Shown one piece after another: positions 1 to 8,310 of a DNA stretch of 64,000 nt (the first letter of the stretch is position 1; the number at the start of each line of letters is the position of its first letter). Both the position numbers and the translations under genes were made by a program. Under the pieces are notes generated by a model. It was not told where the DNA came from. It was given only the letters and a program-made list of their open reading frames with translations, and did not search any database. Location of the stretch: positions 620,001 to 684,000 of the forward strand of contig JADKAJ010000002.1 of assembly GCA_016719165.1 (NCBI GenBank). The letters are read 5' to 3'. The DNA comes from Chitinophagaceae bacterium. GTDB lineage: Bacteria > Bacteroidota > Bacteroidia > Chitinophagales > Chitinophagaceae.

Positions 1-1030
1 AATCATATTCGATTGCATACCCGGGTCTGAAAATTTTGACTTTTTCAAAACCTACTATATTACGAAGAGCTTCGTATTGTGTTTCTTCTGGTAAAGAAGT
101 CGAGAATCCGTTTACATATATTTCCACTGTATTCCATCCTTCCGGTTCAATGAAGAGCTGGTGCCTGTCTCTTTCTGCAAATCGGTTGATCTTATCTTCA
201 ATACTTGGGCAGTATCTTGGCCCTACCCCATCGATCCTTCCGGCAAACATCGGGCTTCTGTCGAAACCAGTTTTCAGAATATCGTGAACTGTTTGGTTGG
301 TATAAGTTATCCAACAGCTTCTTTGTTGTTTTGGTTTTTCGGTTTCTAAGAAAGAAAAGCCAACTATTTCCTCGTCACCTGGCTGTTCCTCCATTTTGGA
401 ATAATCCAGGCTCCGCCCGTCAATCCGAGGAGGCGTTCCGGTTTTAAGACGGTCGCTTTCAAACCCAAGGGATACTAATTGTTCAGTAATTCCGGTAGCA
501 GCTTTCTCAGCCATTCTTCCACCACCAAAGTTCTTTTCTCCTATATGAACAATCCCATTTAAAAAGGTACCGTTAGTCAGCACTACTGATTTTGCTTTTA
601 TCTCATGTCCCATTCCGGTCACTACACCAAAGCATTTGCCGTCTTTTACCAATAGTCCTTTTACCATATCCTGGTAAAAATCAAGATTCATTGTTTGTTC
701 CAGCTTTTCCCTCCATTTCAGATGAAAAAGCATCCGATCGTTTTGAGCACGGGGGCTCCACATAGCAGGACCCTTACTCCGATTCAGCATACGAAATTGA
801 ATTGTGGAAAGGTCTGTTACGATTCCGGAATAACCTCCCATTGCGTCAATTTCCCGAACAATCTGGCCCTTAGCAATGCCCCCCATTGCCGGATTACAAC
901 TCATTTGAGCAATAGTCTGCATGTTCATGGTAACCAATAAAGTACGGGAACCAAGATTTGCGGCCGCCGCAGCTGCCTCACAGCCAGCATGACCGGCACC
1001 TACCACTATTACATCATACTCTGAAAACAT
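1..1030 (-). CDS. mnmG: MnmG (GidA), tRNA U34 carboxymethylaminomethyl-modifying enzyme, 3' part missing
   Basis: The minus strand reads without a stop from the ATG at 1030 to the window edge, giving about 343 N-terminal residues. It opens with a Rossmann FAD-binding motif (VGAGHAGCEAA) and carries the family signatures NPAMGGIAKGQIVREIDAMG and GPAMWSPRAQNDR, plus a TGTPPRIDGR stretch near residue 200. MnmG works with MnmE, using FAD and a one-carbon folate, to place cmnm5 on wobble uridine of certain tRNAs in the cytoplasm. A Bacteroidota -7 box lies just upstream. Next to the gene are two parS-like sites, a setting common near bacterial origins. The C-terminal part lies outside the window. 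Identity is very secure. Confidence 0.96.
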   Translation of the reverse strand, partial: MFSEYDVIVVGAGHAGCEAAAAAANLGSRTLLVTMNMQTIAQMSCNPAMGGIAKGQIVREIDAMGGYSGIVTDLSTIQFRMLNRSKGPAMWSPRAQNDRMLFHLKWREKLEQTMNLDFYQDMVKGLLVKDGKCFGVVTGMGHEIKAKSVVLTNGTFLNGIVHIGEKNFGGGRMAEKAATGITEQLVSLGFESDRLKTGTPPRIDGRSLDYSKMEEQPGDEEIVGFSFLETEKPKQQRSCWITYTNQTVHDILKTGFDRSPMFAGRIDGVGPRYCPSIEDKINRFAERDRHQLFIEPEGWNTVEIYVNGFSTSLPEETQYEALRNIVGFEKVKIFRPGYAIEYD

Positions 1031-1037
1031 AAGTTTG

Positions 1038-1045
1038 CAAAGGTA
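1038..1045 (-). promoter_or_regulatory. -7 promoter box of mnmG
   Basis: The minus strand reads TACCTTTG, a match to the Bacteroidota -7 consensus TAnnTTTG, ending 8 bases before the mnmG ATG. No clear -33 TTG was found at the usual 19-21 base spacing. Confidence 0.5.
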
Positions 1046-1110
1046 CAAGCATAAACGGGATTATCTTGTCTTTATACGTTTTAGGATCTAGGAATACCAA
1101 TAAGGGAAAT

Positions 1111-1126
1111 TGTTCCACGTGGAAAA
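1111..1126. promoter_or_regulatory. parS-like ParB-binding site 1
   Basis: The 16 bases TGTTCCACGTGGAAAA match 15 of 16 positions of the parS variant TGTTCCACGTGGAACA and contain a perfect 12-bp palindrome (TTCCACGTGGAA). ParB/Spo0J dimers load on such sites during chromosome segregation. It lies 9 bases from a second parS-like site between mnmG and ybeY. The assignment rests on sequence match alone; no parA or parB gene is in the window. Confidence 0.7.
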
Positions 1127-1135
1127 CAGGAAAAA

Positions 1136-1151
1136 TGTTTCCCGTGAAACA
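1136..1151. promoter_or_regulatory. parS-like ParB-binding site 2
   Basis: The 16 bases TGTTTCCCGTGAAACA match the consensus parS TGTTTCACGTGAAACA at 15 of 16 positions. The site ends exactly one base before the ybeY stop codon and follows parS-like site 1 closely. Two near-perfect sites within 41 bp are very unlikely by chance. Confidence 0.75.
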
Positions 1152-1583
1152 TTATTTGATGTAGCGGGAAAGATAAAAGTCTTCTTTTTTTCTCATTTCC
1201 TTTTTCTCAGTTTCGGTCTTGTCTCTAAACCCACAGAGGTGAAGTGCTCCATGGAAGATTACACGGTGTAGTTCGGATTTAAAAGAGGAGCCTAAGGACT
1301 TAGCATTCTCTTTTACCCGTTCAATACTAATATATACCTCAGCATGAATAGAATTTGTATCAGAAAGGTCGAAAGTAATGATATCGGTATAATAGTCGTG
1401 CTTGAGGAATTGCTGGTTAATCTCCAAAAGCCTTTTATCTGAGCAAAAAATATAATTGATAGAGGAAAGGGATCTCTTCTCTATTTTAAAGATTGATTCA
1501 ATGAACAACTTTAGTGCAACCCGGTTCTCCAGGCTAAATTTTTTATACTCAGAAAAGAAACAAACTTTTGATTTTGAGGGCAT
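1152..1583 (-). CDS. ybeY: YbeY, endoribonuclease for 16S rRNA 3'-end maturation
   Basis: A 143-residue protein with the UPF0054/YbeY zinc motif near its C-terminus, HGALHLCGFRDKT, which fits the family pattern HGxLHLxGxxD with three metal ligands. YbeY is a single-strand-specific endoribonuclease acting in rRNA processing and ribosome quality control. The frame could open at 1658, but I place the start at the ATG at 1583 (MPSKSKVCFF) because the longer version would overlap the divergent feoA start and its promoter. The stop abuts the second parS-like site. Family assignment is firm; the start is inferred. Confidence 0.87.
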   Translation of the reverse strand: MPSKSKVCFFSEYKKFSLENRVALKLFIESIFKIEKRSLSSINYIFCSDKRLLEINQQFLKHDYYTDIITFDLSDTNSIHAEVYISIERVKENAKSLGSSFKSELHRVIFHGALHLCGFRDKTETEKKEMRKKEDFYLSRYIK

Positions 1584-1621
1584 AATTTCAAAATTCGTAA
1601 AGAAAAACCAACCAACAAGGG

Positions 1622-1629
1622 TAGTTTTG
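1622..1629 (+). promoter_or_regulatory. -7 promoter box of feoA
   Basis: TAGTTTTG matches the Bacteroidota -7 consensus TAnnTTTG and lies 19 bases before the feoA ATG. No -33 TTG was seen at the proper distance. Confidence 0.45.
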
Positions 1630-1648
1630 TATAATAATATTGGTGTAA

Positions 1649-1879
1649 ATGATTGCAAGGCTTTCAGAGTTAAAACCAGGACAGCAAGGAATTATCCGGG
1701 AATTCATCGACAACGATATATTTCTGAAGCTCATGGAAATGGGCTGTGTACCTGGTGAAAGAATCCTGTTGGAGCAAATAGCCCCCCTCGGCGATCCTAT
1801 TTCGGTAAATGTAGCCGGGTATCATCTAAGCCTCAGGCTGAATGAGGCGGAACATATATTAGTCGAAATAAATAATTGA
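1649..1879 (+). CDS. feoA: FeoA-family ferrous iron transport accessory protein
   Basis: A 76-residue SH3-fold FeoA protein, with the typical opening LSELKPGQQG, the LMEMGCVPGE turn and a C-terminal LRLNEAEHILV strand. FeoA acts at the cytoplasmic face of the FeoB ferrous iron transporter. Length equals the family norm. Here it is followed 17 bases later by nadD on the same strand, whereas the only feoB in the window lies about 4 kb away on the opposite strand, so the usual feoAB operon is split. The ATG at 1649 follows a good -7 box. Confidence 0.88.
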   Translation: MIARLSELKPGQQGIIREFIDNDIFLKLMEMGCVPGERILLEQIAPLGDPISVNVAGYHLSLRLNEAEHILVEINN

Positions 1880-1896
1880 TTATCAATCATTTATAA

Positions 1897-2469
1897 ATGA
1901 AAATAGGGCTTTATTTCGGTTCTTTTAATCCTGTTCATGTTGCCCATCTGATCATTGCAAATCATATTCTGAACGAAACAGATATTGAAAAGGTATGGTT
2001 TGTCGTTTCTCCTCAAAACCCGTTCAAAACAGAAAATTCTTTGCTGAATGAATATCACCGGCTGCACCTGGTGAAACTTGCAACAGAAAATGACAATCGG
2101 ATTAAAGCGTCAGATATTGAATTTACGTTGCCGAAGCCTTCCTATACCGTCAACACTCTTGCCTACCTGGCAGAAAAGCATCCCGAACATGAATTCTGCA
2201 TCATCATGGGAAGCGATAGTTTTCAGAATCTTCCCAAATGGAAAAATTACGGAGTGATTGTAAAAAACTATCCTATTTATGTTTACCTGCGTCCCGGGTA
2301 TGACATTGAAGATAAGCTCAACGCCGATGTTCATTTCGTTGACGCCCCGTTGCTTCAGCTTTCGGCTACACAAATACGTAAGTATGCAAAAGAAGGAAAA
2401 TCATTACGGTATTTAGTACCTGACAAGGTATTGGAAGAAATAGAGCGGGGAGGATATTATAGGAAATAA
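1897..2469 (+). CDS. nadD: Nicotinate-nucleotide adenylyltransferase NadD
   Basis: A 190-residue nucleotidyltransferase that makes deamido-NAD from nicotinate mononucleotide and ATP in NAD synthesis. The N-terminus GLYFGSFNPVHVAHL holds the GSFNPxHxxH signature (the family usually has G before the second H; here A). The SATQIRK motif near the C-terminus matches the conserved S-x-T-x-I/V-R of the family. The start is the first ATG after feoA, 17 bases downstream. Its last 13 bases overlap the convergent chrA end. Function is confident. Confidence 0.93.
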   Translation: MKIGLYFGSFNPVHVAHLIIANHILNETDIEKVWFVVSPQNPFKTENSLLNEYHRLHLVKLATENDNRIKASDIEFTLPKPSYTVNTLAYLAEKHPEHEFCIIMGSDSFQNLPKWKNYGVIVKNYPIYVYLRPGYDIEDKLNADVHFVDAPLLQLSATQIRKYAKEGKSLRYLVPDKVLEEIERGGYYRK

Positions 2470-3695
2470 CCCAGCAACAAACAGGTAATAACAATGAATG
2501 GAGGTAGTATGCGGGTAAAATTTAGCAGTATTATTGTTCCCAGGATCACCAATATATTTACGAGGCTTACTGTTTTCGGTTCTATGAAAGAAATATCTCT
2601 CATAATATAAAAAGAAGAGGCGATCATTACGCCTACTACTACGGCGTTAATGCCTTCTATCGAACGATATACCGCGGCATACTTTTTAAGGTTATTCCAG
2701 ATAGGAAAAAAGAACAGTACCAATAATGCACTGGGTAAAAAAATTCCTATCATCCCAATAATACACCCAAGCACCTGCATTTCTGTTCCCATATCTTTCA
2801 GCGCCATGCCGCCGGCAAACGAAGCAATAGAGAAAACCGGGCCCGGTACTGCCTGCACTATACCCATACCAGTATATAATTTGTCCTGGTCAATTTGTAC
2901 TGCATTGGGATTTTTGCTTCGTACAGCTTCGGGCCTTATGCTCCATTGTTCATACATCATTGGCATCAGCACCTGCCCTCCACCAAATACAAGACTTCCC
3001 ATCCGGTACGTATTCTCAAACAGGTTGATAGGTTTTCTATTAGGCCAGTCGTTTTTTCTTGCCAGTTCACTGGTTATTCCGGCTAGCAGAAAAATAATAC
3101 CAAACAACCAGAAATTCCACCATCTTATTTTTCTTGGTTTTTGCTCTACTTGTGGTATCCTTTTCAGACTAAAATTGGTAGCAATACCTCCTGCTATTAT
3201 TAATGCAGGAATAACCCAGGTTCGCCCAAATAAGAAATAAGTAGCAGCCACGCTGCATAGCATAATTATCCAGGTAATGGTATTTCGGATTGCATGTGGA
3301 AATATATGAATGACCGCATATCCTAAAAATCCTGCGGCCATTGGCGGAATAAACTTAAAAATATCTGTACCTAATTCTTTTTTATCAATGTATTGTAATA
3401 GAAATGAAAAAGCTCCCATCAGGATACAAGCCGGTAAAATCCAGATGAGTAATGTTAATACAGCCAGCGGCACTCCGCCTCTTTTATATCCTATTAACGT
3501 AAGTGTTTGTGTGGAAGAAGCTCCCGGTAATAATTGGCAAAAAGCATTGTATTCCATTAACTCCTTTTCAGTAACATATGGTTTATTGCGTACAAATGTT
3601 TTCATCATCATACCGATATGTGCCTGGGGTCCGCCAAAAGCGGTAACGCTGTGTATAAAGACAGCCCGGAGAAATGAAGCATGACGCAGCAGCAT
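2457..3695 (-). CDS. chrA: ChrA-type chromate/anion transporter
   Basis: A 412-residue membrane protein with two tandem CHR domains. The first half has the FGGPQAHIGMM signature at about residues 20-30 and a PGASSTQT loop. The second half repeats it as FGGGQVLMPMM and VPGPVFSIASF, as expected for the long bidomain ChrA form. Around ten hydrophobic segments are visible. Known family members export chromate using proton motive force, but many relatives are untested, so the substrate here is inferred. It stands alone, converging on nadD, with no regulator next to it. Confidence 0.88.
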   Translation of the reverse strand: MLLRHASFLRAVFIHSVTAFGGPQAHIGMMMKTFVRNKPYVTEKELMEYNAFCQLLPGASSTQTLTLIGYKRGGVPLAVLTLLIWILPACILMGAFSFLLQYIDKKELGTDIFKFIPPMAAGFLGYAVIHIFPHAIRNTITWIIMLCSVAATYFLFGRTWVIPALIIAGGIATNFSLKRIPQVEQKPRKIRWWNFWLFGIIFLLAGITSELARKNDWPNRKPINLFENTYRMGSLVFGGGQVLMPMMYEQWSIRPEAVRSKNPNAVQIDQDKLYTGMGIVQAVPGPVFSIASFAGGMALKDMGTEMQVLGCIIGMIGIFLPSALLVLFFFPIWNNLKKYAAVYRSIEGINAVVVGVMIASSFYIMRDISFIEPKTVSLVNILVILGTIILLNFTRILPPFIVITCLLLGYFL

Positions 3696-3784
3696 TGGAA
3701 CTTAAATATAAAAAAAATCAACTAAGCGGGTAATCAGAAATTAAATCAGCCATGATTTAATGTAAATTCAACCAAATTTCGTTT

Positions 3785-5110
3785 ATGAAACAAAAACTAA
3801 GTCTTTTGCTATTTCTGATACCGGTAATTCTTTTTGCACAGAAAAATGGTCCGGATATAGCTGAAAAGATCAGTATCGCTACAGATAAAATAGAAGCTAA
3901 GTGTATTAACTGGCGAAGAGACTTTCATCAACACCCTGAATTGGGTAACAGCGAGTTTCGTACTGCAAAAATTATAGCTGATCATCTTCGTTCTCTGGGT
4001 ATTGAAGTAAAAGAAAATATTGGAAAGACCGGGGTGGTTGGTATATTGAAAGGGGCTAAGCCCGGTCCTTGTATCGGCTTGCGGGCAGATATGGATGCAT
4101 TGCCTGTTGTGGAAAGAGTAAATCTTCCTTTTGCTTCCAAAGCTCAATCAACCTATAACGGACAAAGTGTAGGAGTAATGCATGCCTGCGGCCACGATGC
4201 CCATGTGGCTATTTTAATGAGTGTGGCGGAAATATTGGCGGGTATGAAAAATGAATTAACCGGCACGATCAAGTTTATTTTTCAACCAGCAGAAGAGGGG
4301 CCTCCCGAAGGTGAAGAAGGCGGGGCGCCACTCATGATTAAAGACGGAGTACTTGAAAATCCAAAAGTGGATGTGATGTTTGGATTGCATATCAATTCAC
4401 AAACAGAAGCAGGTAAAATAAAATACAGGGTTGGTGGCATCATGGCGGCCTCTGATTGGTTTAAGATAAAAGTAAAAGGAAAACAAACCCATGGCTCTCA
4501 ACCCTGGGCCGGAATTGACCCCGTAGTGGTATCTGCACAGATTATTAACGGACTTCAAACAATTGTAAGCAGGCAAACCGAACTAACAAAAAATCCAGCT
4601 GTCATTTCTGTAAGTGTGATCAATGGTGGCGTTCGTTCCAATATCATTCCGGAAGAAGTGAATATGCTGGGAACAATACGTACGTTAGATACCGGGATGC
4701 AGAGAATTATCCATGAGAAAATAATTTTGACGGCTTCCAAAATTGCTGAAAGTGCCGGTGCCACAGCAGAAACAGTGATTGATAAAAAAACATTGGTGAC
4801 GTATAACGAACCGGCACTAACTAAAAAAATGATCCCCAGTTTTGTAAAAGCTGCAGGTGCGGATAATGTAGTTGAAACAGAAGCTATAACCGGGGCAGAA
4901 GACTTTTCTTTCTTTGCAGAAAAAGTTCCTTCATTGTTCTTTTTTATCGGTGGCATGGAAAAAGGAAAGGATGCTAAAAAAGCATTTCCACATCATACAC
5001 CGGATTTTTATATTGATGAAAGTGGTATGAAAACCGGTATAAAAGCCTTTTGCCACCTGGTTTTGGATTATATGAACATCTCAAAGGATCAAACGAAAAA
5101 AGGATTCTGA
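3785..5110 (+). CDS. Secreted M20-family amidohydrolase/peptidase
   Basis: A 441-residue metal-dependent amidohydrolase with an N-terminal signal peptide (hydrophobic residues 4-17, cleavage near FAQ). Family M20D motifs are clear: RDFHQHPELG, GLRADMDALPV, HACGHDAHVA at about residues 133-142, and PAEEGPPEGEEGG. These hold the metal ligands and the general base Glu. The later AEDFSFFAEKVPSLFFFIGG is the C-terminal metal-ligand block. Relatives hydrolyse N-acyl amino acids, indole-3-acetyl conjugates or hippurate; the substrate cannot be read here. The next gene begins 3 bases after the stop, suggesting an operon with a periplasmic role. Confidence 0.9.
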   Translation: MKQKLSLLLFLIPVILFAQKNGPDIAEKISIATDKIEAKCINWRRDFHQHPELGNSEFRTAKIIADHLRSLGIEVKENIGKTGVVGILKGAKPGPCIGLRADMDALPVVERVNLPFASKAQSTYNGQSVGVMHACGHDAHVAILMSVAEILAGMKNELTGTIKFIFQPAEEGPPEGEEGGAPLMIKDGVLENPKVDVMFGLHINSQTEAGKIKYRVGGIMAASDWFKIKVKGKQTHGSQPWAGIDPVVVSAQIINGLQTIVSRQTELTKNPAVISVSVINGGVRSNIIPEEVNMLGTIRTLDTGMQRIIHEKIILTASKIAESAGATAETVIDKKTLVTYNEPALTKKMIPSFVKAAGADNVVETEAITGAEDFSFFAEKVPSLFFFIGGMEKGKDAKKAFPHHTPDFYIDESGMKTGIKAFCHLVLDYMNISKDQTKKGF

Positions 5111-5112
5111 TT

Positions 5113-6015
5113 ATGAACAAAAAATCCGTTTTATTAATTGTGTTTGTTTTTTTTGCCGGGAGAGATACATTGTTTGCCCAGCAAACAGATAAAAAACTAA
5201 AGGCAAAGCTGGAAGAGGTTGTATCAGGCTTTAAAGGCGATATAGGTATTTATGTAAAAAATCTGCGGACAGGCAAAGTAGTTGCTATAAATGCAGATTC
5301 TGTTTTTCCTACCGCCAGCATTGTTAAAGTGCCGATACTGTTGGGAATAATGGATAAAATACATAGAAGTGAACTACACTACGATTCCTCACTGGTATAC
5401 AAAGATTCCTTATTATATGCAGGGTCTGATATTTTGGGATCTTTTAAAACTGATGAAAAAATTGCGTTGAAGAAAGTCATCATGCTGATGCTGACCACCA
5501 GTGATAATACGGCCAGTCTTTGGTTGCAAAGTTTAGCCGGAACCGGAACGGGGATCAATGAAATAATGGACAGCCTGGGACTGAAATATACAAGAGTTAA
5601 CTCCAGGACACCCGGAAGAGAAGTTAACCGGGCACAATACGGGTGGGGACAAACCAGTCCATCCGAAATGGCGATGCTGTTTGAAATGATCTATAGAAAC
5701 AAAGTAATTTCGCCAGCAGCCTGTGAAAGAATGCTGCGTTGTCTCGGCCGTAATTTCTGGGACGCAGAAGCCTTGTCTCAAATTCCACCATACATAGAGG
5801 TGTTCAGCAAAAATGGTGCAGTCAATGCATCCAGAAGTGAAGTATTATTGGTAAACGCCATTCATAATCCCTATATCTTTTCCATTTTTACCAAAAACAA
5901 TAAAGACATAAGCTGGGGTGAAACCAATGAAGCCTGGGTGTTGACGAGAAAAATCTCCAGGATATTATGGGAATATTTTGAGCCAAAGGATAAATGGGAA
6001 CCTGGGCTGAAATAG
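5113..6015 (+). CDS. Secreted serine hydrolase of the class A beta-lactamase fold
   Basis: A 300-residue protein starting at the ATG at 5113; an earlier in-frame ATG at 5050 would lie inside the M20 gene and delay the signal peptide. A signal peptide ends near LFAQQ. The catalytic SxxK is in PTASIVKVP and the SDN loop is in TTSDNTASLW. The third box reads KNG rather than KTG (FSKNGAVNA). No typical omega-loop ExxLN is obvious. It belongs to the beta-lactamase2-type group, whose members range from true beta-lactamases to peptidases without known drug activity, so hydrolysis of beta-lactams is not established. It converges on feoB with a 2-base gap. Confidence 0.8.
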   Translation: MNKKSVLLIVFVFFAGRDTLFAQQTDKKLKAKLEEVVSGFKGDIGIYVKNLRTGKVVAINADSVFPTASIVKVPILLGIMDKIHRSELHYDSSLVYKDSLLYAGSDILGSFKTDEKIALKKVIMLMLTTSDNTASLWLQSLAGTGTGINEIMDSLGLKYTRVNSRTPGREVNRAQYGWGQTSPSEMAMLFEMIYRNKVISPAACERMLRCLGRNFWDAEALSQIPPYIEVFSKNGAVNASRSEVLLVNAIHNPYIFSIFTKNNKDISWGETNEAWVLTRKISRILWEYFEPKDKWEPGLK

Positions 6016-6017
6016 GA

Positions 6018-8135
6018 TTACTTAAATATTTGATATACCACCCAGCTCATCAAATAGGCCAGTGCTGTCATATAGATCAATTGTATAACCGGCCATTTCC
6101 AGCTCCTGGTTTCTCTTTTTACCACAGCCAGCGTACTCATACATTGCATGGCAAACACATAAAAGATCATCAATGATAAACCGGTTGCCAGTGTAAAGAC
6201 AGGGGTTCCGTCAGGTTTTACTGCTGCTTTCATTTTCTCCTTCAACAGCAGGCTGCCCTCATCAGTATCTCCAACGCTGTATAATGTTGCCATGGTGCCG
6301 ACAAAGACCTCTCTTGCAGCGAAAGACGTTACTAATGCAATACCAATTTTCCAGTCATAACCCAGTGGAGCGATAGCCGGCTCCAGTGATTTGCCGATAA
6401 TTCCGGCATACGAATTTTCCAGTTTAGCTGTGTGATATTCTTTATCCAGTTGCGCAATGGCTGCTCCAGGTTGTGTCTTCATCTGATCATACTGTTGTGT
6501 AAGATTTTGCATCGTATTACCCGGCCCAAAGGAACTCAGCCCCCAAAGAACCAGGCTGATGATCATAATGATCTTACCCGCATCCATTACAAATATGCGG
6601 GCCTTGTTGATCATCGTAGGCAGCACATTATTCCACCTGGGTGATCTGTAGGTTGGCAATTCTAGAATAAAAAAACTTTTTTCCCTGATATTGATAAACC
6701 ATTTAGCTACATACGAAACTATTAATGCCATAACTAAACCCAGTAAATACAACCCCATCATTACCAAACCCTGTACACTTAAAAATCCTAACAGGTTTGT
6801 TTGTGGAATTACTAACCCTATCAATATCGTATAAACCGGTAGTCTTGCCGAACAGCTCATCAATGGAGTTATCAGTATTGTCAGTAAACGTTCCTTCCGG
6901 TTCTCAATATTTCTTGCACTCATGATGGCGGGAACAGCACAGGCAAATCCGCTGATCATCGGCATTACGCTTTTCCCATTGAGTCCCACACTTCGCATCA
7001 ACCTGTCACTGAGGAAACTGATACGGGCCATATACCCGGAGTCTTCCAGGAGAGTGATCAGGCCAAATAATATCATTATTTGTGGTACAAACATGAGAAT
7101 GCCACTGAGACCTGCAATCACCCCATTTATTAATAAATCAGTCCAGCGACTATCGGGCAATGAAGAGGAGAGAGATTCACTCAGTTTGGCAAAACCCAGT
7201 TCGATCCAGTCCATCGGGTGCTGTGCCAGCCAAAAAACACTTTGAAACAACAAAAACAATACTGCCAGTAAGATCAGGTAGCCCCAGCGACGATGTAACA
7301 GAACATTATCCAGTTTTTCTGTGAACAGTGTTTTTTGAAGCGGATCAGGTTCAGATACTGCCTGTTGCATAACCAGCCGGATTCGGCTATATCGCTGTAA
7401 AATTTCTTCTGCCTGCGTTTTGGTGGGATTAAATTTATTTTTTATCTCAATATCCTCAATTGTTTCCTGCAGGGAAGCATTAAAATCAAAGGATTCATGA
7501 TTAATGAGATAATGGATAGCCTTGTAATCACTTAATTCGGGAAAATGCTGCTTAATGTTTTCAATGGAAGTTTCTGCCAGGGACTTATTGTCAATAAAAT
7601 CCCGGGCAGGTACTTTATAAACCTGCTGCGCAGTAAGACCGATTGCTTTTTTTAACTCAACGATTCCTTTGTTCTTGCGGGGGTTAACTGCAACAACAGG
7701 AACGCCTAATTCTCTTTCCAGGGCAGCAATATCTATCTTGATTCCTTTCCGTTTTGCCATATCCATCATGGTTAGCGCAATTACCACAGGAACCTTCAAA
7801 TCAATGATCTGTGTACAAAAAAGCAGGTTTCGTTTAAGGTTGCTTGCATCGGCCACCGCCACCACCACATCGGCATTGATGTCTTTATCCTGGTTTATGA
7901 GGACTTTATAGCTTACCCACTCGTCCAGCCTTTTGGGGTAAAGACTGTAGCTTCCCGGAAGATCAATAACCTCTGCAAGGATTGTCCCCAACGAAGTTGT
8001 ACCAGTCTTTTTGTCTACTGTTACCCCCGGAAAATTTCCTACCTGCTGGTTTAGCCCGGTAAGACAGTTAAACAAAGAGGTTTTCCCGCTGTTAGGGTTA
8101 CCAACCAGAGCAATATGTAGCCTTTTTTCCTTCAC
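6018..8135 (-). CDS. feoB: FeoB ferrous iron transporter
   Basis: A roughly 705-residue protein: N-terminal G domain with G1 GNPNSGKTSLFN, G3 DLPGSYS and a G4-like TMMDMAKRKG, a helical spacer, and a membrane part with two Gate regions (ISGFACAVPAIMSARN; TSFAAREVFVGTM). It imports Fe2+ across the inner membrane. The frame extends to a TTG at 8168, but that TTG is inside a -7 box, so I choose the GTG at 8135 (MVKEKRLHIAL). feoA is separate, about 4 kb away. The G4 motif has M in place of N in NKxD, as in some FeoB proteins. Confidence 0.93.
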   Translation of the reverse strand: MKEKRLHIALVGNPNSGKTSLFNCLTGLNQQVGNFPGVTVDKKTGTTSLGTILAEVIDLPGSYSLYPKRLDEWVSYKVLINQDKDINADVVVAVADASNLKRNLLFCTQIIDLKVPVVIALTMMDMAKRKGIKIDIAALERELGVPVVAVNPRKNKGIVELKKAIGLTAQQVYKVPARDFIDNKSLAETSIENIKQHFPELSDYKAIHYLINHESFDFNASLQETIEDIEIKNKFNPTKTQAEEILQRYSRIRLVMQQAVSEPDPLQKTLFTEKLDNVLLHRRWGYLILLAVLFLLFQSVFWLAQHPMDWIELGFAKLSESLSSSLPDSRWTDLLINGVIAGLSGILMFVPQIMILFGLITLLEDSGYMARISFLSDRLMRSVGLNGKSVMPMISGFACAVPAIMSARNIENRKERLLTILITPLMSCSARLPVYTILIGLVIPQTNLLGFLSVQGLVMMGLYLLGLVMALIVSYVAKWFINIREKSFFILELPTYRSPRWNNVLPTMINKARIFVMDAGKIIMIISLVLWGLSSFGPGNTMQNLTQQYDQMKTQPGAAIAQLDKEYHTAKLENSYAGIIGKSLEPAIAPLGYDWKIGIALVTSFAAREVFVGTMATLYSVGDTDEGSLLLKEKMKAAVKPDGTPVFTLATGLSLMIFYVFAMQCMSTLAVVKRETRSWKWPVIQLIYMTALAYLMSWVVYQIFK

Positions 8136-8165
8136 TTCGTATTTATAATAATACTTACAAGCAGG

Positions 8166-8173
8166 CAAAAGTA
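8166..8173 (-). promoter_or_regulatory. -7 promoter box of feoB
   Basis: The minus strand reads TACTTTTG, a consensus TAnnTTTG box. It overlaps the most upstream possible TTG start of feoB, which argues that translation begins further in, at the GTG at 8135. Confidence 0.5.
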
Positions 8174-8281
8174 GAGCGGGAAGCTGAAACCGCCTTACGA
8201 ATTACGATTTTTAGGCGTAGCAATCCGGAAAAGAATGACGGAAATATGATGATAAACCCAAAGAAAAAGAAAGCAGCTCAA

Positions 8282-8289
8282 TACCTTTG
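8282..8289 (+). promoter_or_regulatory. -7 promoter box of the M28 peptidase gene
   Basis: TACCTTTG is a consensus Bacteroidota -7 box. The most upstream in-frame start (TTG at 8287) is part of it, so the ATG at 8311 is the better start. Confidence 0.55.
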
Positions 8290-8310
8290 CAACTCATCAA
8301 TCAAATTTGT

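Noticed and set aside
2650..3240. A 196-codon plus-strand open frame
   Set aside because: Antisense of chrA; no family-like sequence.
8287..8310. TTG start of the M28 peptidase
   Set aside because: It overlaps the -7 box and would add residues before the lipoprotein signal.
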